Both the position numbers and the translations under genes were made by a program. 64,000 bases of DNA from Corynebacterium sp. J010B-136 (GTDB lineage Bacteria; Actinomycetota; Actinomycetes; Mycobacteriales; Mycobacteriaceae): assembly GCF_002967075.1 (NCBI RefSeq), contig NZ_PUGE01000005.1:62001-126000 (forward strand), in the 5' to 3' direction. The first letter of the stretch is position 1; each line of letters starts with the position of its first letter. Below are positions 8,066-16,168 of the stretch, piece by piece. The notes under the pieces were generated by a model. That model made no database searches. It saw nothing but the letters and a program-made list of their open reading frames with translations, and was not told the origin of the DNA.

Positions 8066-9889
8066 CTACTTGCCGTGCTCCCATTGGGCATACGCGCGAG
8101 CGTAGTGCCCGCCGAGAGCAATGAGTGATTCGTGGTCGCCGTCTTCGATGATTTCGCCGGCTTCCATAACCAGGATGCGGTCGGCGACGCGGGCTTGATC
8201 GAGCCGGTGCGCTACGACCAAGGTGGTGCGGCCGCGGGCGACAGCGCGCGCGGCAGACTCGAGGGCCTCGGCGTGTTCGCTACCTGCTTCGGAGGTTGCC
8301 TCATCCATGATCAGCACCGGGGGCTGGCGCAAAAACATGCGCGCCAAGGAAATCTGCTGGGCTACCTCGGCGCCAACCTCGGGATTGCCGGCACCGATTT
8401 CGGTATTCAGACCCTTCGGCAGCCAGCGATCCCAAGCCGGAGTGCCGTGGCGCAGACCCACGGTGGAAAGTGCCGTGAGCAGTTCATTATCGCTGGCATC
8501 GGGTTTGGCCAGTAGCAAATCATTGCGCAAGGTGCCCGAAAATAGGTGCACATCTTGGGTGATCAACGCGACGTGCTGACTGATCCACACATTGGGAACC
8601 GTGGCGGTATCGGTGCCATCGACAATGATCTTGCCGGCAGTGGGATATTGCAAGCCTGCGACCAAAGCAGCCAAAGTCGATTTACCAGCACCCGATGTAC
8701 CAACTAGAGCGGTGGTGGTTCCGGCTTTGAGGGTGACGGAGACATCGGAAAGCACGTGCGCGCCGCCGGGGTAGGCATAGTCCAGGTTTTTGATCTCCAC
8801 CGTGGGCTGGGGTTTTACGGCGGGAAGCTCAGTATCGGCGATGATGTCATCATCAGCAATCTTGCCCAGCGCAACAGCGCGGCCCAAAGCAGTTAACGCG
8901 TGCTGGATATCGCCGGCGGAAAAGAGCAGGGTAAATACGTGCATCTCCAAGCGCATGACCAATAACACCGCGGTAGCGGCCTCACCCACGCTCAACCAGT
9001 TGGCGGCAACCATCGGCATGGACATCACTAAAGAACCCAAGAGCAAAAAGCCAAAAGCGATGCTACCTTGACCCATGATGCGGTTAAACAGCGGCAATCT
9101 ATCGCCCCAGGCCTGTACCGTTTCCCAGGACACATAATCCATGCGGCGATGTGCCCAGCGCATCAGGCGGAATTGCCGCAGGGTCTCAAGCGCGCGGATG
9201 CTATCGAGCAACACATTATTGCGCTTAGCTTCTACCGCGGAGACCACGTTGGTTACCGCAGGCACATCGCGGATGACCTGCTTAATCCACGGCCACATGA
9301 TGATTGCCGTAACAATCATCAACACTAAATACGCCGGGTGAACCAAAACCAACGTCACCGCGGTAACGGGGATAAAAACCAAGGTGACAATCAACCGGTC
9401 ACCGGTATGGCTAATGGTAGAAACCGTCGTGTCAATATCTTTGGACAACCGCGTAATCACATTGCCGGTGCCCAGCTCCAAAATGCGTGGCACGGGCGCG
9501 CGCATCACGGCATCGAGAGCCGTTTTGCGCAGGTCGATGCTCAAACGCCTCGTTGCCGTATTGATCAAAAAGAGGTTGAGCGCGCGCCCGATGGTTTCGA
9601 TGACTAAGGCGATGGCGAAGATGATCATCGCTAAGCTCACGGTGTCTTTGCCTGAACCTAAAATGGTGCTGCTGCCACCGGAGATGAGATCGACAATCGA
9701 GCCGATTACCGTCGCGCCGATATTCATCGCAGCGGCCGCGGTGATGATCGAAGCCAGAGTGAAAATGACTTGGTAGCGCTTCGGTGCCGAAGGCAAGGCC
9801 TTAATGAAATTCCAGATATCTTTGCCACCAGCAGGAACCAGCGCATCAGCTTGGCGCACCACGGGTTTAGGTTGTGCAGGTTGTGTCAT
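8066..9889 (-). CDS. ABC exporter subunit with intact ATP site and degenerate signature
   Basis: A 607-residue half-transporter: about six membrane helices (residues 40-330) then a nucleotide-binding domain. Walker A GTSGAGKS (397-404), Walker B VLIMDE (525-530) and switch His561 are intact, but the ABC signature is not LSGGQ: the equivalent region reads VGAEVAQQI (505-513). Its partner encoded just upstream has the opposite defects. The pair therefore makes a heterodimeric exporter with one canonical and one degenerate ATP site. The start ATG overlaps the partner's stop (ATGA at 9886-9889). Substrate unknown; corynebacterial relatives are drug or siderophore-type exporters. Confidence 0.85.
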   Translation of the reverse strand: MTQPAQPKPVVRQADALVPAGGKDIWNFIKALPSAPKRYQVIFTLASIITAAAAMNIGATVIGSIVDLISGGSSTILGSGKDTVSLAMIIFAIALVIETIGRALNLFLINTATRRLSIDLRKTALDAVMRAPVPRILELGTGNVITRLSKDIDTTVSTISHTGDRLIVTLVFIPVTAVTLVLVHPAYLVLMIVTAIIMWPWIKQVIRDVPAVTNVVSAVEAKRNNVLLDSIRALETLRQFRLMRWAHRRMDYVSWETVQAWGDRLPLFNRIMGQGSIAFGFLLLGSLVMSMPMVAANWLSVGEAATAVLLVMRLEMHVFTLLFSAGDIQHALTALGRAVALGKIADDDIIADTELPAVKPQPTVEIKNLDYAYPGGAHVLSDVSVTLKAGTTTALVGTSGAGKSTLAALVAGLQYPTAGKIIVDGTDTATVPNVWISQHVALITQDVHLFSGTLRNDLLLAKPDASDNELLTALSTVGLRHGTPAWDRWLPKGLNTEIGAGNPEVGAEVAQQISLARMFLRQPPVLIMDEATSEAGSEHAEALESAARAVARGRTTLVVAHRLDQARVADRILVMEAGEIIEDGDHESLIALGGHYARAYAQWEHGK

Positions 9890-11490
9890 CGTGTCACCAC
9901 CTCATCAGCGACCGCTGCCCAGGACGGCGAGGAAGAAATCACGATGGTCATGCGCCCTGCACGCAAACTGGCCACGCGCCGGGCAACGGTTGCCAGCGTG
10001 ATGGAATCTAATCCGGTGGTCGGTTCATCCAGCACCAACACATCTGGGTCATAGGCGAGTGCGCGCGCTAAAGCCACACGTTGGCGCTGCCCGCCCGATA
10101 AGTTTAGCCCGGCCTCGCCAATGCCGGTGGTGGGTAATTCGCCTTCGTCGCCAAAGCCACCTAGCCGGGTGACAATATCGTGGCAGGCCGCGGCATCGAG
10201 TGCCTCATGGACCTGCTCTAGCGAGAAGCTTCCTTCGGGGTTGATATTATCCGCCAAGGTTCCTTCCAGCACCGATACCTGGTGTGGTGGGCACAGCGCG
10301 CCCATGGAGCCGAGCAGTTTAATATCTTCAGCGATGCGGTGCCGGCCTTCAACCGTCGCGGGCTGCCAGACGGTTAGTCCTGGCCCCAGATTGAATGCGG
10401 TAGCAATAGAATCCGTGTTGTTTCCTGTGGAATTGGCGGGAGTGGGTTGCGGCTGGAGGTCATCGACAAGCGATGCGATACGCTGCGTCGATGCCAAAGC
10501 CCGGGCATAGAACTGGGTGAGAAAGCCCAGCGCATAGCCTGTCGATGTCAACGCCGGCGGCACCAACATCACGATAGTCATCAGCGCACCGGTGGAAATT
10601 TCCCCGGCATAAGTCTGCGTGATGGCATATAACACCAGCGTAATCGCCCACATGGTGGGAACGAGCTGGCGCACAAGCGTCGTCCACGATAGCGTGCGGA
10701 CCTCTTTGAGCATCGAATCCAGCGCTGCCTGCGACACCTCAGCGAAACGCTGCGACACGATATCACCCGCGCCTAAGCCTTTGACCACGCGGTTGCCCTG
10801 GGCGGCATCGGTGGCCAAGCTAAGGGCGATATTGTCATTCGCACGGCGCAAAGCTGTGACTTTGGTCAGCGACTTGGCCGTGAAATAGGAAACCAGCATG
10901 GTCAACGCGACGCCGACAGGCAAGGCCGTGGCGACAACCGGTGAGGACGGCGCGATGACGATGACGGCACCAACGACATAGCCCAACATCATGACGGGGA
11001 AGTTGAGGATTTCTTTCAACTGCCCAATGTTGTTGCTGTCTTCATCCATGGTGTTGAGCAGCCGGCCGGGGTTAAGCCCCTGGGTGCGGCTGCGCAGCAG
11101 TCGCTGCAACAGTCCTAGACGCAGATCATGCGTGGTGCGCGCGGTGCCCACTTCTGTAAAGGCATCCGCGGTGGACTCGGCGACCCACTGAAACCACAAC
11201 AATAAGATGGTCAGCAAGACCGGCACGAGAAGCGATGCCCAGGTAAGTTCCCGAAAGACGTTTTCAGTGGCGTAGCCAATCACCGCTGACACCGCTGCGC
11301 CAACGGGGGCAGAAAGCCCCATGCTCACAAGCGTCATCCACACGCTGGTGGGATGCATCCCTAGCAGGGAAAGGCTTGCGCGCACGGGGCTGTCCCACCG
11401 CGTGGCATTGATGTCGTAGGTGCTCGGCGGTGAATCCTCCGGCACATACCACGCCCACGTTCGCATCCGTGGGTACTTCGGTGCACTCAT
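9886..11490 (-). CDS. ABC exporter subunit lacking Walker A
   Basis: A 534-residue half-transporter, short for this class (about 580-600). The membrane part spans about residues 45-330. The nucleotide-binding domain has a canonical signature LSGGQ (464-468) and Walker B VLVLDE (484-489), but there is no Walker A motif: the expected place (about 368-390) reads [17 protein letters not shown]. The switch His is also absent (VISSSPS near 520). It is thus a subunit that donates its signature to the partner's ATP site but probably cannot bind ATP normally itself. First gene of the exporter pair. Confidence 0.82.
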   Translation of the reverse strand: MSAPKYPRMRTWAWYVPEDSPPSTYDINATRWDSPVRASLSLLGMHPTSVWMTLVSMGLSAPVGAAVSAVIGYATENVFRELTWASLLVPVLLTILLLWFQWVAESTADAFTEVGTARTTHDLRLGLLQRLLRSRTQGLNPGRLLNTMDEDSNNIGQLKEILNFPVMMLGYVVGAVIVIAPSSPVVATALPVGVALTMLVSYFTAKSLTKVTALRRANDNIALSLATDAAQGNRVVKGLGAGDIVSQRFAEVSQAALDSMLKEVRTLSWTTLVRQLVPTMWAITLVLYAITQTYAGEISTGALMTIVMLVPPALTSTGYALGFLTQFYARALASTQRIASLVDDLQPQPTPANSTGNNTDSIATAFNLGPGLTVWQPATVEGRHRIAEDIKLLGSMGALCPPHQVSVLEGTLADNINPEGSFSLEQVHEALDAAACHDIVTRLGGFGDEGELPTTGIGEAGLNLSGGQRQRVALARALAYDPDVLVLDEPTTGLDSITLATVARRVASLRAGRMTIVISSSPSWAAVADEVVTR

Positions 11491-11522
11491 GGTGCTTTAG
11501 TCTATGCCTTTAGGCACAGATG

Positions 11523-11543
11523 CACAGCAAAATTTCTGCTGTG
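11523..11543 (-). terminator. Hairpin downstream of the small gene
   Basis: CACAGCA (11523-11529) and TGCTGTG (11537-11543) form a 7-bp stem with a 7-base loop just after the stop of the small minus-strand gene. A second perfect palindrome, TGCACTAATTAGTGCA (11547-11562), straddles that stop codon. There is no clear U tract, so termination is only suggested. Confidence 0.4.
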
Positions 11544-11554
11544 AAATGCACTAA

Positions 11555-11758
11555 TTAGTGCATGGTGTAGCGCTCTACATCGGCGCCATTAAAGACCTGC
11601 TCATAGCCATCAGAGTCGAGGGAACGGAAATCGCTAGAGTTCTCAATAGCTTCCCGGAGCAAATCAAGACGAGCAGAGCTGTCTCCAATTACCGCGCCGG
11701 CTGGGAAGTAGTGAGTTTTTCCGTTCTTGAGGTTGACGGTAAGTGTTTCGTAGCTCAT
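11555..11758 (-). CDS. Small conserved-looking protein, unknown
   Basis: A 67-residue protein from ATG 11758 (MSYETLTVNLKNG), preferred over an upstream in-frame start because GGAGG lies about 11 bases upstream. It is a soluble, mixed alpha/beta small protein with no motif I recognise. It sits alone between the ABC exporter and the HTH-ImmA-PIN operon, in opposite orientation to the latter. Confidence 0.5.
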   Translation of the reverse strand: MSYETLTVNLKNGKTHYFPAGAVIGDSSARLDLLREAIENSSDFRSLDSDGYEQVFNGADVERYTMH

Positions 11759-12016
11759 TGAAATCGCAGCCTCCAACTGGGCAAGGAACGTAGCGTAAAA
11801 AAGAAAACCGATTAACCCCACGGAAGATAACCATGACGCTAATGCAGTTATAGGGTTCTATCACGACTTTTAGAAGTGTTTTGCATAATTGAACCAGTGG
11901 CCGTCACCAACTGCAATCAAGTGGGATCTACATTACGTTTGACCCACCCCCAAATGGCGATTAACCAGCGCATCTTCAGCAGTTGAAGCTTTCAAAAGGT
12001 GGGATTCGGGTGGGGT

Positions 12017-12075
12017 GGACGTGAGGCATGGTATTAGCTATGCTGAATCAAGTTTCTAAAAGTGATTCAGGAGGT
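12017..12075 (+). promoter_or_regulatory. Promoter, inverted-repeat operator and RBS of the HTH-ImmA-PIN operon
   Basis: A -10-like TATGCT is at 12039-12044 with a weak -35-like TGGACG at 12017-12022. Directly after it the perfect inverted repeat CTGAATCA (12043-12050) / TGATTCAG (12063-12070) spans about two helical turns, the usual geometry for a dimeric Xre regulator. AGGAGG follows at 12069-12074, 9 bases before the GTG start. This suggests autorepression by the HTH protein. The rest of the 325-bp gap (11759-12016) shows no gene or clear signal. Confidence 0.55.
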
Positions 12076-12083
12076 GAATTGCA

Positions 12084-12422
12084 GTGGATAAGCACTTTGT
12101 AGCCAAGCAGATCGGGGCGGCGTTGAAGCGCGCGAATATAAGCCAGCGGCGCCTGGCTGATGTCACGGAGATATCTCAATCGACTCTGTCTCGTATTATT
12201 GCTGGCGATCGCATGGTGAGCATGCCTGAGCTCATTCTGATTGCCGAGGCAACCGGTACCACCGTTGCTCAACTAGCGGGTACGAGCAATGTTGCCGAAC
12301 GTGTGCAGTATGCGGCACGGTCTACCAATTCATCGTCGATGGATTCCATGCGGCAAAAGCTCCTGCACTTTGTTGAGCTCAATGATTACCTCGATGAGCA
12401 GGGCATTCCTACTCTCCGCTAA
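12084..12422 (+). CDS. Xre-family helix-turn-helix regulator
   Basis: A 112-residue protein starting at GTG 12084 behind a strong AGGAGG. Residues about 7-62 form an Xre/Cro-type HTH (KQIGAALKRANISQRRLADV, then SQSTLSRIIAGDR). The C-terminal 45 residues are helical and may be the partner-interaction arm. It heads an operon with an ImmA/IrrE protease (2-bp gap) and a PIN-like protein. In known Xre-COG2856 pairs the protease cleaves the repressor, as in ImmR/ImmA and DdrO/IrrE; here it could serve as the antitoxin or repressor of the operon. Confidence 0.8.
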   Translation: MDKHFVAKQIGAALKRANISQRRLADVTEISQSTLSRIIAGDRMVSMPELILIAEATGTTVAQLAGTSNVAERVQYAARSTNSSSMDSMRQKLLHFVELNDYLDEQGIPTLR

Positions 12423-12424
12423 GG

Positions 12425-13306
12425 ATGGTATTTGAAACCATGACACTGGAAGAACAGGGTAAAGCAGCTGCTGAGGAATTTCGTGCTTTGCACAATCTGG
12501 GTTCAAAACCATTACATGACCTAGTTCTTGTTATTGAGCAAGCCACTGCGCATGAAGTCGCGGTGCTTGATGTTGAGGATGCCAACGAACATGGGCTAAC
12601 GATGTGGGACCCAGAAAGGAAAATCGCTTTCATTGGAGTGGCACGCACACGCCATCCCATGCGGCAGCGAAGCACCCTGGCTCATGAACTGGCGCACGTC
12701 GGGTTTAAAGATTGGTCCAATGGCGATGATGGTGAATTATCGGCGCGCACCCCTCAAGAAAAACGTGCGGATGCTTTTGCGCGCCACCTTTTAATTCCGC
12801 AACAAGGGATCGTGAGTCTTCTAGATGCTCCCGGGACAGAAATTTCTGAAGCCCAGTTGTCGCTGGTTGTGCAGCGATTCTTGGTATCTCCAGCTATGGC
12901 TGCCATCGCACTGTTTAATGGCGGATATATTTCCAGCCCTACTAAAGATGCGTGGATGAAGATATCCACACGTACTCTGGCAACACGCTTTGGTTGGTCT
13001 GATCAGTACCGGATGCTGCAGCACGACGCCGACCAAACCCGCGTGCCGCAACGCTTGCTTGCAAGGGCGGTCGCTGGCTACAAAGAGGGAATCGTCTCTG
13101 CTCGAGCCATTGCTGTACTCCGCGGACTTTCGGACGAAGAAGTCGCTGCCGAATTGGCCGAGGCGGGGATTTTCCCGAAAAGTCCAGATGCTACCTGGAT
13201 GGATGCACAAGATCTCCCGGAGGTAGACATTGATCTAGATGACCTCGATGACATTCTTGGTCCTGAATCATGGGATGGAACGGGAGAGATGAAAACCGAT
13301 GAATAG
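12425..13306 (+). CDS. ImmA/IrrE (COG2856) family metallo-endopeptidase
   Basis: A 293-residue protein. The zinc-protease motif HELAH is at residues 87-91 (LAHELAHVG), followed by EKRADAFARHLLIP (112-125), the third-ligand helix of the ImmA/IrrE family. The C-terminal 130 residues are unusual: a helical region followed by an acidic tail (DIDLDDLDDILG). In the family such proteases inactivate a cognate Xre repressor upon a stress or invasion signal. ATG 12440 is a possible alternative start. Its 3' end overlaps the PIN gene by 8 bp, arguing for coupled translation. Confidence 0.82.
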   Translation: MVFETMTLEEQGKAAAEEFRALHNLGSKPLHDLVLVIEQATAHEVAVLDVEDANEHGLTMWDPERKIAFIGVARTRHPMRQRSTLAHELAHVGFKDWSNGDDGELSARTPQEKRADAFARHLLIPQQGIVSLLDAPGTEISEAQLSLVVQRFLVSPAMAAIALFNGGYISSPTKDAWMKISTRTLATRFGWSDQYRMLQHDADQTRVPQRLLARAVAGYKEGIVSARAIAVLRGLSDEEVAAELAEAGIFPKSPDATWMDAQDLPEVDIDLDDLDDILGPESWDGTGEMKTDE

Positions 13307-13916
13307 TCGGCCAATCATGGATGCTGGGCCAGGGCTAAATTTCTTTTCCATAAACAAGGAACGGCTACTATTCAAAGTGCTTGGACCTTTGTGTATTCCG
13401 ATGAGTGTCGAGGAAGAAATCTTACGTAAAGCCCGGACCGACCGTCGGTTTTCTGCCGCGGGAACCGTGGTTAAGAAACTTCCGGATAAGTATTTAAAAA
13501 TTCTTCCTGACACAGCTACCGATGAACTAGTTCAGGTAGTAGAACGAATATCGGGGACTACCTTTCACGAGCGTTTGGATATGAGCCGGGATCTGGGGGA
13601 AACGATGGTGATTGCTCACGCGGTAGTCGCAGCCGAGGCAGGGGCTGACATCACGGTCTTGATTGATGAACGCGGGGGAAGAAAAATAGCGGGGGCTGAG
13701 CAAAATCGACTAGTACGACTTAAGGGCCAAGGTCGAAACGTCGGGAATCTATCGCTAGTAAATACCGAGACCGTGCTTAAGACAGCGGTTACAAGGAAAC
13801 ACATCGCAGATAAGGCCGAGTTGCAGGAACTTTATCGTCGTCTGCGGGGGCTTGATGATGGTTTGGTGCCTATTGGGGATACCGGTTTATTGGCTGCGAA
13901 CCTGTGGCAGAGATGA
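13299..13916 (+). CDS. PIN-like nuclease domain protein (putative toxin/effector)
   Basis: A 205-residue protein. The layout of acidic residues matches PIN ribonucleases: Asp8 in the first strand (IMDAGPGLNFF), Glu101 in DLGETMVIAHA (compare the family's LGEA-type helix) and Asp123 in VLIDERGGRKIA (the family's LIDDR-type strand). The C-terminal 45 residues are helical. PIN proteins are usually Mg-dependent RNases and the toxins of VapBC-type modules. Its position as third gene of an Xre-ImmA operon suggests an effector released when the regulator is cleaved; that is inference. It is followed at once by a strong hairpin. Confidence 0.7.
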   Translation: MNSRPIMDAGPGLNFFSINKERLLFKVLGPLCIPMSVEEEILRKARTDRRFSAAGTVVKKLPDKYLKILPDTATDELVQVVERISGTTFHERLDMSRDLGETMVIAHAVVAAEAGADITVLIDERGGRKIAGAEQNRLVRLKGQGRNVGNLSLVNTETVLKTAVTRKHIADKAELQELYRRLRGLDDGLVPIGDTGLLAANLWQR

Positions 13917-13918
13917 AA

Positions 13919-13945
13919 ACACCCCAGGAAAATTTCCTGGGGTGT
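13919..13945 (+). terminator. Strong bidirectional terminator after the HTH-ImmA-PIN operon
   Basis: ACACCCCAGGAA (13919-13930) pairs perfectly with its complement ending at 13945, leaving only a tiny loop. It lies 3 bp after the PIN stop codon and 25 bp before the end of the convergent gene, so it can serve both. An A-run before it and TGTAAAT after it give only modest U tracts. Confidence 0.75.
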
Positions 13946-13970
13946 AAATCTTCGCGCGGAATGCTAGGTG

Positions 13971-14882
13971 CTACTTCTCGTCGCCTTCGAGGCGGTGCTT
14001 GCCTTCGTCCTCGGAGTCATCGGTAACGCGAGTGGTGTCGATGTCGGAGGCGTCATCATCCTCGACGTCAGGCGCTTCAGTGTCGGTTTCGGCTTCGGCC
14101 TGTTCGCGGTGAGCTGCAAGCTGCTCTTCCAGAGAATTGAGCAGTTCCTCATCGCGCTCTTCGGCGCCTTCTTCTGCCAGGTCGCCGGCTACCTTGGTGG
14201 CGCCGGCAACTGGAGCGCCTTCCTTGACGTCATCTTCGGTGGTGGAGGTGTAGACCAAAGTGGAGCCGGTTGCGTCTGGCTCGGACTTATCGGTGAAGTC
14301 TTCAACGCGCGGGGGAACCTCACCCGGGGTGTCGTTGCGGCGCAGGAGATAGTAGACACCGCCGAGAACCGCAGCGATCAAAGCAAGAATGCCGGCGATG
14401 GAGAAGAAAGACTTGCTCTTCGACTTCTTCTTTTTGCCGAGTTTCTTATTCAGCTTCTTGGTGTTCTTATTAGCGGTCTTTTCTAGCTGCTTGCGCTTAG
14501 CTTGAGCTGCCTTGGTGGCCTGGTTGGCCTGCTTGCGGGCCTTCTTGCGCGTTGAGCGGGTGGCCTTTTCTGCGCGGTCGCCGAAGTCGGAAGCGGCAGA
14601 GACCAAGCGTTCGCTGGCCTCTTCGCCACGGGAGCTAAATTCCGCCAAAGCTCGCTCGATGCGGTCGTGCGCTGCCTTGGTTACGGCACCGGCCTGCTTG
14701 CGGGCTTCGGAAAAGTTGGATTCCGCGTCATCGCTGAAGTTGTCCGCGTTTTCTTTAACGTTGGAGGCTGCCTCTTCTAAAGCAGAGTAGGCCTGCGCCG
14801 CCTTTTCTTTGCGGTATTTGTTGAACTGGCCCCACAACGAGGATGCGACCTTCAACGCTTGTTGCGCTGCAATGGGATTCAT
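13971..14882 (-). CDS. Coiled-coil, single-pass membrane protein, unknown
   Basis: A 303-residue protein. Residues about 1-150 are Ala/Lys/Glu-rich and helical with heptad-like spacing, ending in a strongly basic stretch (KKLNKKLGKKKKSKSKS, about 145-162). One membrane helix follows (about 163-183, FFSIAGILALIAAVLGGVYYLL). The C-terminal 115 residues are very acidic. The architecture suggests a cytoplasmic coiled coil anchored in the membrane; it recalls actinobacterial proteins with apolipophorin-like or DivIVA-like helices, but I cannot name a family. It is divergent from metF. Confidence 0.6.
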   Translation of the reverse strand: MNPIAAQQALKVASSLWGQFNKYRKEKAAQAYSALEEAASNVKENADNFSDDAESNFSEARKQAGAVTKAAHDRIERALAEFSSRGEEASERLVSAASDFGDRAEKATRSTRKKARKQANQATKAAQAKRKQLEKTANKNTKKLNKKLGKKKKSKSKSFFSIAGILALIAAVLGGVYYLLRRNDTPGEVPPRVEDFTDKSEPDATGSTLVYTSTTEDDVKEGAPVAGATKVAGDLAEEGAEERDEELLNSLEEQLAAHREQAEAETDTEAPDVEDDDASDIDTTRVTDDSEDEGKHRLEGDEK

Positions 14883-15018
14883 ATCCTTCTAACTCCTTTA
14901 CTTCCAGCGAAATTTTTTAATCGTGGTCTCTTCCACTACTTAGCTACCCACAGTAGTTGTCTTTGTCATGGCTGTGGGGACAAACAGAAGAAAAATTCTT
15001 CACCTTCAAGCCCCAAAA

Positions 15019-15034
15019 TAGACAGCTTGGTATA
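15019..15034 (+). promoter_or_regulatory. McbR-like operator upstream of metF
   Basis: TAGAC-N6-GTATA matches the corynebacterial McbR consensus TAGAC-N6-GTCTA at 9 of 10 defined positions. McbR is the SAH-responsive repressor of methionine and cysteine genes. Its placement 150 bp before metF fits. The match is seen in sequence; binding is inferred. Confidence 0.55.
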
Positions 15035-15150
15035 TTTTGGGCAGATTTTATTCATGCTGGTTTGGGGCCTTTTGCAAGGCAGTGCAATTTCAAAGGTAAC
15101 ACCATTAAAAACCCCTAGTGCAAAAAGTGAACAGCTTGGTACATTTTGGG
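15022..15150 (+). repeat. 20-bp direct repeat pair in the metF leader
   Basis: ACAGCTTGGTATATTTTGGG (15022-15041) recurs at 15131-15150 with one change (ACATTTTGGG end), exactly 109 bp apart. The first copy overlaps the McbR-like site; the second ends 35 bp before the metF start. The region 14883-15184 holds no gene, so this is probably a duplicated regulatory element or promoter (TATATT/TACATT could be -10 elements). No riboswitch fold was recognised. Confidence 0.6.
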
Positions 15151-15184
15151 TACTTGCACATCAACTACCAGCACAGGAGGAATC

Positions 15185-16159
15185 ATGGTGCCACGCATGT
15201 CAGCATCTGCGCCGCTCGATTATCTTGAGCTGGACCCTGCCGGACACCCACGTCCAGAAAAAACTCAGCAGGCTTTTTCCCGTACCGCTTTGTCTTTTGA
15301 AGTCATCCCCCCGCGGCATGACGCAGACCAAGCAAAAATCGCGAACCTACTTCAGGTACTGGGAAGCTATAACCCCGACTACATCGCGGTAACTAGTTCC
15401 AAGCGTTCGGGATGGTTAGAAGGAACCGCGAAGTTTATTGAGCAGATTTCTTCGACCACCACTATGCGGCCTTTGGCGCACTTGGCCTGCACGGCAGGGG
15501 ACAAGCGCGAGCTCATTCACTGGATTAACGTGCTTGTCGATGCCGGGGTGCGCGGTTTCTTAGCCCTTCGCGGCGACTTGGAACCTGGGCAGACCAGTCT
15601 TCCAGAAGGCTACTTGCAGCATGGCGATGAACTCGTGCGGCTTATCCGCCAGCTGGAAGGGGAGCAGGCAGCGCGCTTTGCCGCAGGTCGCCTCGCCGTT
15701 GCGGTGGCGTGTTACCCCAATGGCCACGCCGAATCAGCGAACGACGATGAAGATTTCGATGTCTTATTGTCCAAGCAGCGATCGGGTGCAGATTTGGCTA
15801 TCACCCAGCTGTTTTTCGACGCTGAAGACTACCTAAAATTCGCGCAACGCGCCCAGCTGGCGGGCACGAAGATGCCGCTGATTCCGGGAATCATGCCGAT
15901 TACTTCGCTCAAACGAGCCCAGCGGATGGGCGAGTTGTCGGGGCTGGAGGTGCCGCCGAAGCTCATCGACAAGCTCTCGCGTGCCCGCAGCCCGGATGAG
16001 GAATACGCCATTGGCATGGCGCACACCGTGGAACTTGCCCAGGCAGTTATCGCGGCGGGCGCTGGCTGTTTGCACATCTACACCCACAACAATGCAGATA
16101 TCACCCAAGAATTACTGACTGCGATTGGCATTACGGCCAATAGCACCATCAAAAGTTAA
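15185..16159 (+). CDS. metF: 5,10-methylenetetrahydrofolate reductase
   Basis: A 324-residue FAD-dependent enzyme that reduces methylene-THF to 5-methyl-THF, the methyl donor for methionine synthesis. It has the MetF TIM-barrel features: SFEVIPPRHD at the start (catalytic Glu region), YIAVTSSKRSG, LHLACT-like HLACTAG, FLALRGD, and AITQLFFDAEDY (FAD/folate pocket). The start ATG 15185 (MVPRMSA) is behind AGGAGG; GTG 15188 is equally possible. The 10-bp gap to metE and shared substrate make them an operon. The upstream McbR-like site implies repression when methionine-cycle SAH is abundant. Confidence 0.92.
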   Translation: MVPRMSASAPLDYLELDPAGHPRPEKTQQAFSRTALSFEVIPPRHDADQAKIANLLQVLGSYNPDYIAVTSSKRSGWLEGTAKFIEQISSTTTMRPLAHLACTAGDKRELIHWINVLVDAGVRGFLALRGDLEPGQTSLPEGYLQHGDELVRLIRQLEGEQAARFAAGRLAVAVACYPNGHAESANDDEDFDVLLSKQRSGADLAITQLFFDAEDYLKFAQRAQLAGTKMPLIPGIMPITSLKRAQRMGELSGLEVPPKLIDKLSRARSPDEEYAIGMAHTVELAQAVIAAGAGCLHIYTHNNADITQELLTAIGITANSTIKS

Positions 16160-16168
16160 GGAAAGCAT

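Noticed and set aside
12821..13210. Minus-strand open frames opposite the ImmA and PIN genes
   Set aside because: They shadow well-supported plus-strand genes with motifs and carry no motif of their own.
14940..15180. SAM riboswitch before metF
   Set aside because: Conserved sequence did not fit a SAM-type riboswitch that I could recognise; the repeats and the McbR-like box explain the region better.
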